NCBI GenBank assembly: GCA_037138055.1
Contig: JBAXJB010000005.1
Span: 9,992 to 73,991, forward strand
Length of the DNA stretch: 64,000 nucleotides
Source of the DNA: CAITNM01 sp037138055
GTDB lineage: Bacteria > Pseudomonadota > Alphaproteobacteria > Paracaedibacterales > CAITNM01
Direction of reading: 5' to 3'
Positions 54,451 through 63,904 of the stretch are shown piece after piece; positions within the stretch are counted from its first letter, which is position 1, and the number at the start of each line of letters is the position of its first letter. A program made the translations under genes and the position numbers. The notes below the pieces were generated by a model, which saw only the letters and a program-made list of their open reading frames with translations, was not told the DNA's origin and made no database searches.

Positions 54451-56254
54451 AAAATCTTTTTATGATGATGTTACACCCAAAAATGAATCAAAGGCCCCTA
54501 TAGGCACATTATGGGCATTACTGGGAAAATATGTTTCTACGTTTTATAAACCAATTATTCTAGCTTGTATCATGCTTGGTGTCGCAGCTGGCATGGTTCT
54601 TGGTTTTGGAAAGTTTTTAAGCTTTTCAGTCAATACGGGACTGCTGACAAAAGGATCAGATTATTTCGGCTGGGTTTTAATAGGGCTGGCTATTAGCGTA
54701 GTATTACTGGCTTTTGCAAGTTACGCACGCACCTATTACATTAGCTGGATTGGCGAACAATTAATGGCTCGTCTGCGCTATGATCTTTTTGATCACATTC
54801 TTAAATTCCCTATTTCTTTTTTTGAAGAATACCAACCGGCAAATTTAGTTACACGCCTAACAAGCGACATGAATTTATTGCAACTTGTGCTAACAAACAG
54901 CTTGGGTATTTTCATAAGAAATGCACTGATCATTCTAGGTGGCATCGTCATGATGGTAACAACCTCTGGAAAATTATTTGTATTAAGCTGCGTAATTGTC
55001 CCTGCACTATTGTTACCAGTTATTTATTTTGGAAAAATCGTTCGTGTTCATGGACGATATGCTCAAAGTGTGTTGGCTGACCTTGCTCAGTTTATTGATG
55101 AAACATTGAACAATATTAAAACCGTGCTGTTATTTTCCCATGCTGCACAAGATCGTTCTTCATTTCACGGGTATAACACCAACTTCGTTCAAGCTGTTTT
55201 AAAGTCAGCAAAAGCACGGGCTAAATTAGTTGGCTTTGCCATGGTGCTGATTTTTTCAGGCCTATGCGTAATCGCTTACCTTGGGGCACAAATGGTTTTT
55301 GAGCAAACCATGACCAAAGGAGACTTGCTAGGATTTTTATTTTATGCAGTTGCAGTAAGTGGAGCTTTAGGATCATTTTCGGCACTTTTTGCTGATTTTT
55401 ACCGCGCAGCAGGAGCAGGCGATAGAATATTAGAAATACTGAAGTTAGAGCCGCCTAAGCAAAATACGATCAAACAACGCCTTGTACAAAATCACGGTAT
55501 TCTTGCAATGCATCAGGTAAATTTTGCGTATTCTTCTCGCCCTGAAACCAACGTTCTTAGTCAATTAAATTTAAGCGTACTACCAGGTGAAACTGTTGCA
55601 ATTGTTGGCCCATCTGGTGCTGGAAAAAGCACAATATTTTCTCTGCTCTTGAAATTTTACGAACCTAACTCTGGTAATATTTACCTTAACGGCGTGAATT
55701 ACCAAGACCTATCAACTGATAGCATTCGTCATCAACTTGGTTTAGTAACACAAGATGCTGTGATTTTTTCCACAACAATTTTTGAAAACTTAGCATATGG
55801 TCTAGATACCGTTGATGAAAATGATTTGTGGCAAGCATTAGAAATGGTTCATTTAAAAGATTTTGTTCAAAGCTTACCTTATTCATTGCAAACAAAAGTT
55901 GGTCATCGAGGCGTTAGACTTTCCGGCGGACAAAAACAGCGTCTAGCTTTGGCACGCGTATTATTACGGCGCCCAAGTATTTTGCTTTTAGATGAAGCAA
56001 CCAATTCACTAGATGCCGAAAGTGATTTTATTGTGCAGCAAAACTTAAAGGAGCTAAGTGCAGAATGCACAACCTTAGTAATTGCTCACCGTTTAAGTAC
56101 CGTGATGGAAGCAGATAAAATTATGGTATTAAATCACGGACACATAGAACAAATAGGAACGCACCACGAATTAATGCGTCAAGAAGGACTATACCGAAAT
56201 TACGTAAACCTTGAATTTGAACCGTCTCAAATTTCAAAAGCCATTTCTATTTAA
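54443..56254 (+). CDS. ABC exporter, fused membrane and ATPase domains (MsbA-like)
   Basis: Half-transporter of about 600 residues: six helices in the first 330 residues, then the nucleotide-binding domain. Walker A GPSGAGKST is near residue 391, signature LSGGQKQR near 493, Walker B ILLLDEATNSLDAES and the H-loop VIAHRLSTV follow. The DLFDHILKFPISFFEEYQPANLVTRLTSD coupling region is typical of MsbA/lipid and drug exporters. The substrate is not determined; a role in lipid A or glycolipid export is possible given the EptA-like gene next to it, but is an inference. Confidence 0.88.
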   Translation: MREKSFYDDVTPKNESKAPIGTLWALLGKYVSTFYKPIILACIMLGVAAGMVLGFGKFLSFSVNTGLLTKGSDYFGWVLIGLAISVVLLAFASYARTYYISWIGEQLMARLRYDLFDHILKFPISFFEEYQPANLVTRLTSDMNLLQLVLTNSLGIFIRNALIILGGIVMMVTTSGKLFVLSCVIVPALLLPVIYFGKIVRVHGRYAQSVLADLAQFIDETLNNIKTVLLFSHAAQDRSSFHGYNTNFVQAVLKSAKARAKLVGFAMVLIFSGLCVIAYLGAQMVFEQTMTKGDLLGFLFYAVAVSGALGSFSALFADFYRAAGAGDRILEILKLEPPKQNTIKQRLVQNHGILAMHQVNFAYSSRPETNVLSQLNLSVLPGETVAIVGPSGAGKSTIFSLLLKFYEPNSGNIYLNGVNYQDLSTDSIRHQLGLVTQDAVIFSTTIFENLAYGLDTVDENDLWQALEMVHLKDFVQSLPYSLQTKVGHRGVRLSGGQKQRLALARVLLRRPSILLLDEATNSLDAESDFIVQQNLKELSAECTTLVIAHRLSTVMEADKIMVLNHGHIEQIGTHHELMRQEGLYRNYVNLEFEPSQISKAISI

Positions 56255-56265
56255 GAGAAGAATTT

Positions 56266-57834
56266 GTGAAAATTAACAGAAATATTTTTATTGTTTTTTT
56301 GTCGTTCTATTTTGTTTGCTTGCTAAACATTCCCTTTTGGAATGCAGTTTTTAAGATAGTAAATTTTGATAATGCTTCTGATTTAATTTATTTAGTGTCA
56401 ATGTTCATAGGGTTAAGCGCCATGTTTATCATTGCTTTTAACCTTCTGTTATTTCCGTATGTTCAAAAAACGTTGATATTCGTACTTGCTATTGCAGCCA
56501 TATTTTCAAGTTATCACATGCATTACTTCAAGGTCGTGATTGATGCAGATATGATCCAGAACGTACTGCAAACTGACATTCATGAATCGTTAGATCTTTT
56601 AAGTGCTAAATTTGGAATATGGTTTCTCGTACTGGGAATTCCACTTTTATCTTTATGCTTTTTAAAAATAGTTTATCAACCCAAATTTTTTTCAGAGCTA
56701 AAATCTAGATTAATAGCAAATATCATAGCCGCGCTATTAATTGCTGTTTCAGTAGGCACTGCTTATAAAACCATCGTTATTATTCATAGAAATAATAGAA
56801 ACCTTATCAGCTTAATTACCCCTATAAATTGCATTTACTACTTAGGAAAATATATAAAAAAGCAAAATCAAACGCCGCAAGAATTTACCAAAATTGCTTT
56901 AGATGCAGCCAAAGGACCCCATTGGAAAAATGTTACAAAAAAGTCATTACTTGTTATTGTGGTGGGCGAAGCTGCGCGTTCCGATAATTTTTCACTGAAT
57001 GGCTATGCACGCGAAACGAATCCCTTACTCAAAACTAAAAATGTAATTTCGCTGAAAAATGTTTCATCCTGTGGAACATGTACAGCCGTTGCTGTACCTG
57101 GAATCTTTTCAAAATTACCAAGAGAAAACTATACGCCTGAAAAAGCTGCGCAAGAAGAAAACTTACTAGATGTCTTATCTAGAATTGGTTTTTCAATTCT
57201 TTGGCGTGATAATAACAGCAGCTCAAAAGGGGTAGCAGCAAGGCTAAAAGAAGAAAATATAAGACATTTAAATCAAAATGATGAAGCCTTACTCACCGGG
57301 TTAGATAGTTACATCAAAAGCTTAAAACATGATTCTATCATTGTGCTGCATCAACTTGGCAGCCATGGACCTGCTTATCACAAACGCTACCCTGAAGAAT
57401 TTAATAAATTCAAACCGGGGTGCAACACCAATGAAATTCAAAGCTGTAAAAAATCGGACCTTGTGAACACTTACGACAACACCATTTTATATACCGATTA
57501 CATTTTGGCAAAAATCATCGAAACACTTGAAAATAATACTCAACTGAATACTGCAATGATCTATGTTTCTGATCATGGTGAATCATTAGGGGAATATGGT
57601 ATTTATCTTCATGGCACGCCGTACCTAATTGCCCCTAAAGAACAGACTCATGTTCCATGGATTATGTGGCTATCAGATAGCTTCAGCCAAGAATTTGATG
57701 TAGATGTAAACAGCTTAAGGGCTAAAGCTGAAACAGGAAAATATTCTCATGATAACTTTTTTCATTCAGTGCTTGGGCTGTTAGATATAAAAACCCACGA
57801 ATACGATCAACGTTTAGATATTTTCAAAAATTAG
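56266..57834 (+). CDS. Lipid A phosphoethanolamine transferase-like protein (EptA family)
   Basis: Inner-membrane enzyme with an N-terminal five-helix domain (to about residue 170) and a periplasmic sulfatase-fold domain. Motifs match EptA/MCR: VVGEAARSDNFSLNGYARETNP with metal ligand E235, the nucleophile threonine in SCGT (T271), HQLGSHGPAYHKRYP, and SDHGESLGEYGIYLHGTPYLIAPKEQTHVPWI. It probably adds phosphoethanolamine to lipid A or a related glycolipid, lowering negative surface charge. GTG start, 11 bp after the exporter. Confidence 0.9.
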   Translation: MKINRNIFIVFLSFYFVCLLNIPFWNAVFKIVNFDNASDLIYLVSMFIGLSAMFIIAFNLLLFPYVQKTLIFVLAIAAIFSSYHMHYFKVVIDADMIQNVLQTDIHESLDLLSAKFGIWFLVLGIPLLSLCFLKIVYQPKFFSELKSRLIANIIAALLIAVSVGTAYKTIVIIHRNNRNLISLITPINCIYYLGKYIKKQNQTPQEFTKIALDAAKGPHWKNVTKKSLLVIVVGEAARSDNFSLNGYARETNPLLKTKNVISLKNVSSCGTCTAVAVPGIFSKLPRENYTPEKAAQEENLLDVLSRIGFSILWRDNNSSSKGVAARLKEENIRHLNQNDEALLTGLDSYIKSLKHDSIIVLHQLGSHGPAYHKRYPEEFNKFKPGCNTNEIQSCKKSDLVNTYDNTILYTDYILAKIIETLENNTQLNTAMIYVSDHGESLGEYGIYLHGTPYLIAPKEQTHVPWIMWLSDSFSQEFDVDVNSLRAKAETGKYSHDNFFHSVLGLLDIKTHEYDQRLDIFKN

Positions 57835-57880
57835 ATTATATCTATTGTTATAAAAAATTTTGAAGGTCATAGAAAATAAA

Positions 57881-58885
57881 ATGTGCTCCCTAGTTAATTG
57901 CTTTTTCAGGACGCTGATTTTAATAATATTATTAAAACCTGTAATGTATTCTGCTCTTCCTCTAAATGTACATTTTTTTCCCGTCCTGCCCTTAGAGGCA
58001 CGCCAAAATCATAGGAATGAGGTGCAATCCGAAATTGAAAAAAGATGGGAAAAAGTATTAAAGCAAAAATCTTCATTTGCACCTTATGAAAAAAAATCAG
58101 ACCAAGAAATCATAAAGGAATTCCATCAGCTCAATCATTTCAGACAACATCTTTGGTATAGAAATCCAGAACAATCACCTCACATTTGCCAAAAAGACTA
58201 TATGGCAGCTCAAGATTTACTAGAAAAAGGCTATTATAGGTTCGCTGGCAATATTGCTTTCGCCTACAATCGTACGGACAGTAGCTATAATGCTAGTACG
58301 GTGTTAATCGAAGGCTATCATTTTATTGCTATGCAAGAACCAAATGAAATGATTTTAAATTTATTTTTTAAATTTCTAATAAATCATCAAGTCAGTCTTT
58401 TAGTACGTGTAAAATCAGAGCGCGAATTTTCAAAAGCAAATTCTGTAAAATATTGGAAAGAAAGAGTAGCGCAAACTGGAAAAGATACTTTTTTAAACAT
58501 TATGACGACTGAAGTGGAAAAAAAACCTGAACCCACTTACATTGCGTATTGTTACACAGATGAATGGTTTGACAATAAAGGCATTGATGTCAAAGAACTC
58601 TATCGTTTAGTGCAAGAAACTCGCCAGATTTATGCCTTATCTGATAAAGAAAGACCAATTGCATGTCATTGCGCTTCTGGAGTAGGAAGAACTGGTGCTT
58701 TTATAGCAGCTTTTGTTTTAGCTGAAATGATCGATTTGTCCAAAGGTGATGTGCCTAGCATAGAAGAAATCGTCTACAAACTTTCTATCCAAAGACCAAA
58801 CTTAATGGGAACAGCTGAGCAATATTTATTGTTGTATCATTTTGTTGATCACTATCTAAATGTTATGCAAAAATTAAGTAGTTGA
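57881..58885 (+). CDS. Secreted classical protein tyrosine phosphatase (eukaryote-like)
   Basis: A complete classical PTP domain behind an N-terminal signal sequence (hydrophobic stretch about residues 8-24). The family motifs occur in order: YNAS (136-139, the INAS block), FIAMQEP (148-154, the ATQGP block), KYW (190-192), WFD (229-231, the WPD loop with its aspartate), HCASGVGRTG (263-272, catalytic C264 and R270) and QRPNLMGTAEQY (304-315, the Q loop). The first Q-loop glutamine is replaced by glycine (G310). Such proteins are known as secreted effectors acting on host phosphotyrosine. Its target and export route are unknown. The ATG at 57881 is chosen over an in-frame TTG at 57860. Confidence 0.88.
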   Translation: MCSLVNCFFRTLILIILLKPVMYSALPLNVHFFPVLPLEARQNHRNEVQSEIEKRWEKVLKQKSSFAPYEKKSDQEIIKEFHQLNHFRQHLWYRNPEQSPHICQKDYMAAQDLLEKGYYRFAGNIAFAYNRTDSSYNASTVLIEGYHFIAMQEPNEMILNLFFKFLINHQVSLLVRVKSEREFSKANSVKYWKERVAQTGKDTFLNIMTTEVEKKPEPTYIAYCYTDEWFDNKGIDVKELYRLVQETRQIYALSDKERPIACHCASGVGRTGAFIAAFVLAEMIDLSKGDVPSIEEIVYKLSIQRPNLMGTAEQYLLLYHFVDHYLNVMQKLSS

Positions 58886-58912
58886 GTAATGCTCTATTGA
58901 AATAACATGGAC

Positions 58913-59386
58913 TCAAATTCGAACCTTACGACGAATTTTCACATAAAATGCACCACTGCCACCATCATCTGGTTTTGCGTAAGCATAGCCCGTTACAAAT
59001 TCAGGCATTGATTGAAGCCACTTTGGTGTTTGTTCACGAAGAATACTAGGGTTATTAGGAGATCCTTTTCCGGTAATAATCCGCACCCAACGCAAATTCC
59101 TGTACAAAGCATTTTTTAAAAATTCGCGCAAAGCCATTTCGCCTGCTGCTTGGGTAAAACCATGCAAATCAAGCTGAGCTTCTGGACGAACATTTCTTAA
59201 ATCATTCGCGTGAAGTGCTTCAACCTTTTGTGTGCGACTAATGCCAGGTGTTGGCAAAAGTGGCCTCTCAGGAACCTTCAAAACGTTAAGAGTTTTGGCA
59301 ACAACCATATCGTGCTTTATAGGCTTGATGCTTTTTACAACAGCATCCCAAAGGGCTTGTTCGTCAGGAGGTAATTTTTTTGTCAT
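58913..59386 (-). CDS. Smr-domain protein (MutS2 C-terminal type)
   Basis: Smr-domain protein of about 157 residues, a family of small nucleases or nucleic-acid binding proteins. The Smr signature is LDLHGFTQAAGEMALREFLKNALYRNLRWVRIITGKGS (LDLHG and TGKGS motifs), followed by a C-terminal GGSGAFYVKIRRK. The N-terminal half is charged and unstructured in appearance. I chose the ATG at 59386 (MTKKLPPDEQALWDAV); a start six codons upstream is possible. It stands alone on the minus strand. Confidence 0.88.
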   Translation of the reverse strand: MTKKLPPDEQALWDAVVKSIKPIKHDMVVAKTLNVLKVPERPLLPTPGISRTQKVEALHANDLRNVRPEAQLDLHGFTQAAGEMALREFLKNALYRNLRWVRIITGKGSPNNPSILREQTPKWLQSMPEFVTGYAYAKPDDGGSGAFYVKIRRKVRI

Positions 59387-59478
59387 ACAAAACCTTATCC
59401 ACATTATTGGGCTAGGTATTTCATATACCCCTTAACAGATTTATGGTTAAATTAGCCAGATTTTAAATTTTTAGCCCT

Positions 59479-60687
59479 ATGACCAGTCTAGCACAGCGCA
59501 TGAATTGGATAAAACCCTCCCCTACCCTTGTCATGACAGCAAAAGCCATTGCTCTAAAAGAACAGGGGAAAGATGTTATCAGCTTAAGTGCAGGTGAACC
59601 TGACTATGACACCCCTCAGTGGATTAAAGACGCCGCCCTACAAGCCATGAATAATGGCCAAACAAAATATACCCCGGTTGGTGGTACTGCGCTTTTGAAA
59701 CAAGCAATTATAAAAAAGCTAAGCCGTGATAATGGCTTTACTTATGAAAGTAATCAAATCATTGTAAGTACAGGCGGCAAGCAAGTCATTTTTAACGCGT
59801 TTATGGCTAGCATTAATGCGGGTGATGAGGTTATTATCCCTGCTCCTTATTGGGTTTCGTATCCTGATATAGTTAGCTTATTTGAAGGCATTCCTGTTTT
59901 TGTTAATTGCCCAATTGAAAATGAATTTAAGCTTCAACCAAGCCAGTTAGCGGCTAGCATTACGCCCAAAACAAAGTGGTTGATTTTAAACTCTCCGTCA
60001 AATCCAACAGGATGCGTTTACACGAAAGATGAGCTTTTGGCCCTAGCGGAAGTGCTGCGTGCCTACCCTCATGTGAATATTTTAACAGACGATATTTATG
60101 AATACCTTCTGTATGATGGATCAGATTTTTCAAATATTTTAAATGTTGCCCCTGATTTATATCACCGCACTTTGGTGGTGAATGGTGTTTCAAAAGCATA
60201 TTCAATGACCGGGTGGCGCATTGGGTACGGCGCTGGCCCAAAACACTTAATTCAAGCCATGATTGATTTGCAATCGCAAATAACATCTAACGCATGCTCT
60301 ATTTCGCAAGCAGCGGCTGTTGCTGCAATTAATGGCCCGCATGATTTTTTAAATGAATGGCGAGCCAGTTTTGCAAAAAGACGTGACTATGTATTGGAAG
60401 CATTGTCTACAATTGTTGAGCTGCAGCTTATAAAGCCAAATGGTGCGTTCTATTTATATATAGGTTGTCATGGCGTTATTGGAAAAGTAACACGATGTGG
60501 CAAAACCATTCAAAATGATAATGATTTCTGCACCTATTTATTAGAAGATCATAACCTTGCAACCGTTTCTGGTGATGCATTTGGTCTGTCTCCGTATTTT
60601 CGCATTTCCTACTCAACAAGTTTGGAAAATTTAGCAAAAGCATGTGATAGAATTAAGACTGCCGTTATGGAATTAAAGGCACCATAG
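59479..60687 (+). CDS. Pyridoxal-phosphate aspartate aminotransferase (class I)
   Basis: Fold-type I aminotransferase of the alphaproteobacterial aspartate aminotransferase (AspC/AatA) type. The N-terminus IKPSPTLVMTAKAIALKEQGKDVISLSAGEPDYDTP, the substrate loop NSPSNPTGCVYTKDEL, the cofactor aspartate/tyrosine region LTDDIYEYLLYDG and the PLP lysine in NGVSKAYSMTGWRIGYGAGP are intact. 402 residues. Exact substrate preference among aspartate, prephenate and aromatic acids is not certain. Its stop overlaps the GTG of the next gene (TAGTG). Confidence 0.92.
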   Translation: MTSLAQRMNWIKPSPTLVMTAKAIALKEQGKDVISLSAGEPDYDTPQWIKDAALQAMNNGQTKYTPVGGTALLKQAIIKKLSRDNGFTYESNQIIVSTGGKQVIFNAFMASINAGDEVIIPAPYWVSYPDIVSLFEGIPVFVNCPIENEFKLQPSQLAASITPKTKWLILNSPSNPTGCVYTKDELLALAEVLRAYPHVNILTDDIYEYLLYDGSDFSNILNVAPDLYHRTLVVNGVSKAYSMTGWRIGYGAGPKHLIQAMIDLQSQITSNACSISQAAAVAAINGPHDFLNEWRASFAKRRDYVLEALSTIVELQLIKPNGAFYLYIGCHGVIGKVTRCGKTIQNDNDFCTYLLEDHNLATVSGDAFGLSPYFRISYSTSLENLAKACDRIKTAVMELKAP

Positions 60688-61139
60688 TGACTCATAATGA
60701 TATTTCAGATTTTGTTGTCGCTAATTTTCCCGGCCTTAATGTGGTAAATGCATGGGGTGAGAAAAGCTTCTTTTACAACCCTGATAATTTGTTAAAAAGA
60801 GGCGTCTATTTTTTAACTTTAAAAGAAAAAGACGGAGACAACGACAAGGCCTCTGCCCTAAATAGAGAGAACATTTTCAGAATAAATTTTGGCATTTCTA
60901 AAAAAACATTTTTGCAGCATTTTCCAACACTGCCAAAGCGCCCTGTGAAAGGTCATTCAATTGAAGGTCCATATGATTTTCAAAAATTAGACACGCTAAC
61001 CCCTCATCCCGTTTATGGATGGATGGCTTGGGTTTCAATTTTAAATCCTTCAAATCACTCATTTGATACACTTGAAAAACTGATTAAAGAAAGTTATCAA
61101 ATTGCTTGTCATAAATATTTGGTACGAGTAAAAACATAA
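60687..61139 (+). CDS. DUF6194-family protein of unknown function
   Basis: A 150-residue soluble protein. The NAWGEKSFFYNPD start, the central NIFRINFGISKKTFLQHF and the C-terminal FQKLDTLTPHPVYGWMAWVSILNPSNHSFDTLEKLIKESYQIA match the DUF6194 family, which has no established function. GTG start overlapping the aminotransferase stop by one base, so probably coexpressed with it. No catalytic residues can be named. Confidence 0.75.
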   Translation: MTHNDISDFVVANFPGLNVVNAWGEKSFFYNPDNLLKRGVYFLTLKEKDGDNDKASALNRENIFRINFGISKKTFLQHFPTLPKRPVKGHSIEGPYDFQKLDTLTPHPVYGWMAWVSILNPSNHSFDTLEKLIKESYQIACHKYLVRVKT

Positions 61140-61158
61140 AAATAATAGAGATCACAAT

Positions 61159-61788
61159 ATGGAAGCTAAAACACTCACTGGAAATCCTGACCTTGTAAAT
61201 TCTGGCTTTGACTGTCCACCAGATAACCCACTGGACCTATTACAAAGCTGGTTGAACACAGCAGATTTGTTAAAAATAATTGAACCAAGAGGGTTAGTTT
61301 TATCAACCGTTAACGACGAGGGAATCCCTTCAAGTCGCGTTGTTTTATTAAAAACTGCTGATGAAAAAGGTGTTACTTTTGCCAGCAGTGATATAAGTCA
61401 AAAAGGAAGAGATTTACAAACAAATCCTATCGCTGCTGGAACATTATGGTGGCGAGAAACCATGCAACAAATTAATTTTCAAGGCACTGTAACAAAACTT
61501 GCAAACAATATCTCTGATGAAATATTCAAAGAAAGACCACCAACAGCACAGGCAGTAGCAACGATTTCTATGCAAAGCGCACCGATGACAAATGAGCAAA
61601 GCCTAAGAACAGAAATTTCGAAATTACTGACACAAACAGAACCAATTTCTCGCCCAAAAACTTGGCATGGCTATCATATATCTATTGAAACCATAGAATT
61701 TTGGCATGGTAGTAAAAATCGATTCCATCATCGCCTACGCTATGAATTGAAAAATAAAATTTGGCAGCACTTAAAACTGCAACCGTAA
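61159..61788 (+). CDS. pdxH: Pyridoxamine 5'-phosphate oxidase family protein (PdxH-like)
   Basis: FMN enzyme that would oxidise pyridoxamine or pyridoxine phosphate to PLP. The FMN-binding split barrel shows PRGLVLSTVNDEGIPSSRVVLLK and FASSDISQKGRDLQTNPIAAGTLWW, and the C-terminal EFWHGSKNRFHHRLRYE corresponds to the substrate-binding EFWQG..NRLHDR block. 209 residues. A PhzG-like or other flavin oxidase cannot be excluded; the nearby PLP-dependent aminotransferase agrees with a vitamin B6 role. Confidence 0.85.
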   Translation: MEAKTLTGNPDLVNSGFDCPPDNPLDLLQSWLNTADLLKIIEPRGLVLSTVNDEGIPSSRVVLLKTADEKGVTFASSDISQKGRDLQTNPIAAGTLWWRETMQQINFQGTVTKLANNISDEIFKERPPTAQAVATISMQSAPMTNEQSLRTEISKLLTQTEPISRPKTWHGYHISIETIEFWHGSKNRFHHRLRYELKNKIWQHLKLQP

Positions 61789-61802
61789 GTTAAGGAATAA
61801 TC

Positions 61803-62138
61803 ATGACAATCACTTGGGAAGAATTCGAACAAGTTAACATACGCAGCGGTACTATTGTGAAGGCTGAAGAATTTTCTAAAGCACGCAAACCTGCTTTTAA
61901 AGTATGGGTGGACTTTGGTTCTGAAATTGGAATATTGCAAACTTCTGCGCAAATCACGGTGCATTACACCCCCGAATCTCTTATTGGTCGCTCTATTATG
62001 GGCTGCATCAATTTAGGCGAAAAAAATATTGCGGGCTTCCTTTCACAATTTTTACTTCTTGGTTTTGCAGATGAAAAAGGAGCTATTTGCCTTGTCACAT
62101 CTGCCCCCAAAGTACCCAATGGAATGAAGCTACAATAA
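61803..62138 (+). CDS. csaA: tRNA-binding domain protein CsaA
   Basis: A 111-residue OB-fold tRNA-binding domain protein related to the C-terminal domain of methionyl-tRNA synthetase and to Bacillus CsaA, reported to have chaperone-like activity. The motifs WEEFEQVNIRSGTIVKAEEFSKARKPAFKVWVDFG and QTSAQITVHYTPESLIGRSIMG and the terminal PKVPNGMKL are highly typical. TTAAGGA precedes the ATG. Confidence 0.93.
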   Translation: MTITWEEFEQVNIRSGTIVKAEEFSKARKPAFKVWVDFGSEIGILQTSAQITVHYTPESLIGRSIMGCINLGEKNIAGFLSQFLLLGFADEKGAICLVTSAPKVPNGMKLQ

Positions 62139-62204
62139 TAAAGTGCTTGCATTTCTTGTAAAATTGAAGAAAATGATAGGCCTAAATAGTTCTTATGGTT
62201 TTAA

Positions 62205-63482
62205 ATGAAAAAGTCTTGGAAGATGATTGGGACCAGCGCCCTTGGAAATGCGCTAGAGTTTTATGATTTTGTTATTTGTGGCGTCTTTATTGCTAAAATT
62301 TCTGAAGTTTTTTTCCCGAGCACGTCGCCGACCATAGCGCTTTTTGCAAGTATTTTTGCCTTTTCTGCTGCATTTTTCACGCGTCCTCTTGGTGCTTATG
62401 CTTTTGGTTTAATTGGTGACACCTTTGGACGTAAGGTTGCACTAACCTATTCCGTCATGTTAATGGGATTCCCAACACTAGTGATATCTCTACTTCCTGG
62501 ATACGAAACGTTAGGAATTGCAGCGCCAATTATTTTAGTATTTTGTCGCATGGTTCAAGGACTTTCAACTGGCGGTGAATATAATGGAGCCGCAATTTTT
62601 GCAATTGAACATGGGAAAGCCAAACAAATGGGCTTAATCAGCGGCATTATTGCAGGTTCATGCATGGTAGGAGCTGTATTTGCTAGCTTTGCAGGTTCAT
62701 TAATGTTACGCCCTGGAATGCCAGACTGGGCATGGAGAATTCCATTTTTTATTGGTTCTTTAGTAAGCTTCATGGCATTTGTTTTAAGAAAAAATGCTAA
62801 AGAAACAGATGCTTTTATTCAAATTAAGGAAAAGAAAAAAGAACAAAAGCAACCAATGAAAGCTATTTTTAAAAATCACAAAAGTGCATTTTTAATGAAC
62901 ATTGTCGTTGGAATTTTCAAAGGTTCACTTACCTATACGGTGTTTGGATTCATGAACATATACATGACAAAGTTCCAAGGTTTTGAAATGTCCACAGCCG
63001 TATTTTTAAATACCTTTGGTTTACTAGGGTATACATCAGGGTGTGTATTTTTTGGTTGGTTAAGTGACAAAATCACTATGCGCAGATCTGTTTATCTATC
63101 ATGTTTTATGTGCTGCACGCTTTCTTATTTAAGCTTCTACCTCCTGCAAACAAAAGATTTATTCTTAGTCGGATTAGGACAATACGGAGTTGGACTATAT
63201 GTAGGAAGCTTTGTCGGCTTAAGCCATGCATTTATGCAAGTATTATTCCCTGCTGAAACTCGTTATACAGGTGTTGCGGTTAGTTTCTCTATTGGTATTG
63301 CTATATCTGGCGGGCTAATGCCTTCTGTCTATACATTTATGACTGGTTATACAGAAAACATGTATATGGCAGCCATCATTATTTCTGTGTACGCTATTAT
63401 ATTTACGGCCATTTCTAGGTTCTATCGTCGTAACGCAAAGATGTATAGCCCTGCCCCTCATGGCATTAAAGCAAAAGAATAA
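62205..63482 (+). CDS. MFS transporter, metabolite:proton symporter family (ProP-like)
   Basis: Twelve-helix major facilitator of the MHS family, which includes the proline/betaine transporter ProP, citrate and dicarboxylate carriers. The N-terminus GTSALGNALEFYDFVICGVF, the loop RPLGAYAFGLIGDTFGRKVAL and FCRMVQGLSTGGEYNGAAIFAIEH match the family closely. 425 residues. The substrate is unknown; nothing adjacent specifies it. Confidence 0.9.
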   Translation: MKKSWKMIGTSALGNALEFYDFVICGVFIAKISEVFFPSTSPTIALFASIFAFSAAFFTRPLGAYAFGLIGDTFGRKVALTYSVMLMGFPTLVISLLPGYETLGIAAPIILVFCRMVQGLSTGGEYNGAAIFAIEHGKAKQMGLISGIIAGSCMVGAVFASFAGSLMLRPGMPDWAWRIPFFIGSLVSFMAFVLRKNAKETDAFIQIKEKKKEQKQPMKAIFKNHKSAFLMNIVVGIFKGSLTYTVFGFMNIYMTKFQGFEMSTAVFLNTFGLLGYTSGCVFFGWLSDKITMRRSVYLSCFMCCTLSYLSFYLLQTKDLFLVGLGQYGVGLYVGSFVGLSHAFMQVLFPAETRYTGVAVSFSIGIAISGGLMPSVYTFMTGYTENMYMAAIIISVYAIIFTAISRFYRRNAKMYSPAPHGIKAKE

Positions 63483-63496
63483 GCAGTAATTTAACC

Positions 63497-63904
63497 ATGA
63501 ATTATGAAGAAATATCAAAAGATGTGGTAGCTAATCTCTATAAAAGCTACGGTCATTTGAAAAATTCTCCTTTGAATCAAGAATTGCGTATTCTAGTGGA
63601 ACTGCTTATATCTCAAACTAATGGATGCGCCTATTGTTGTTCGTTACATACTAACGAAGCAACAAAACTAGAAATGAGTACAAAAAAAATTGAGGAAATT
63701 CGCAATTGGACAATCTCAGTTTGTTTTTCCAAAGCAGAAAAATTAGCATTTAGTTGGGCAGAAGCAATTACCAGCTTAGATGCCAACCATAATTCCATCA
63801 AACAAGAATTATCTTCTTATTTCAGCGACAGAGAGATTGTTGATTTGGCATTATGCATAGCTTTAATGAATGCACTCAACAGAATCGCTATCAGCCTGAA
63901 GTAA
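63497..63904 (+). CDS. AhpD-like carboxymuconolactone decarboxylase-family protein
   Basis: A 135-residue helical protein of the CMD/AhpD family. The redox centre is QTNGCAYCCSLHTNEA, giving the CxxC...H arrangement (C-A-Y-C-C-S-L-H), so a peroxidase-linked or thiol-exchange role is plausible. The last twelve codons (ALNRIAISLK and stop) and 23 bp beyond lie in a 55-bp segment that recurs 77 bp downstream, so the present C-terminus may be variable. Confidence 0.82.
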   Translation: MNYEEISKDVVANLYKSYGHLKNSPLNQELRILVELLISQTNGCAYCCSLHTNEATKLEMSTKKIEEIRNWTISVCFSKAEKLAFSWAEAITSLDANHNSIKQELSSYFSDREIVDLALCIALMNALNRIAISLK

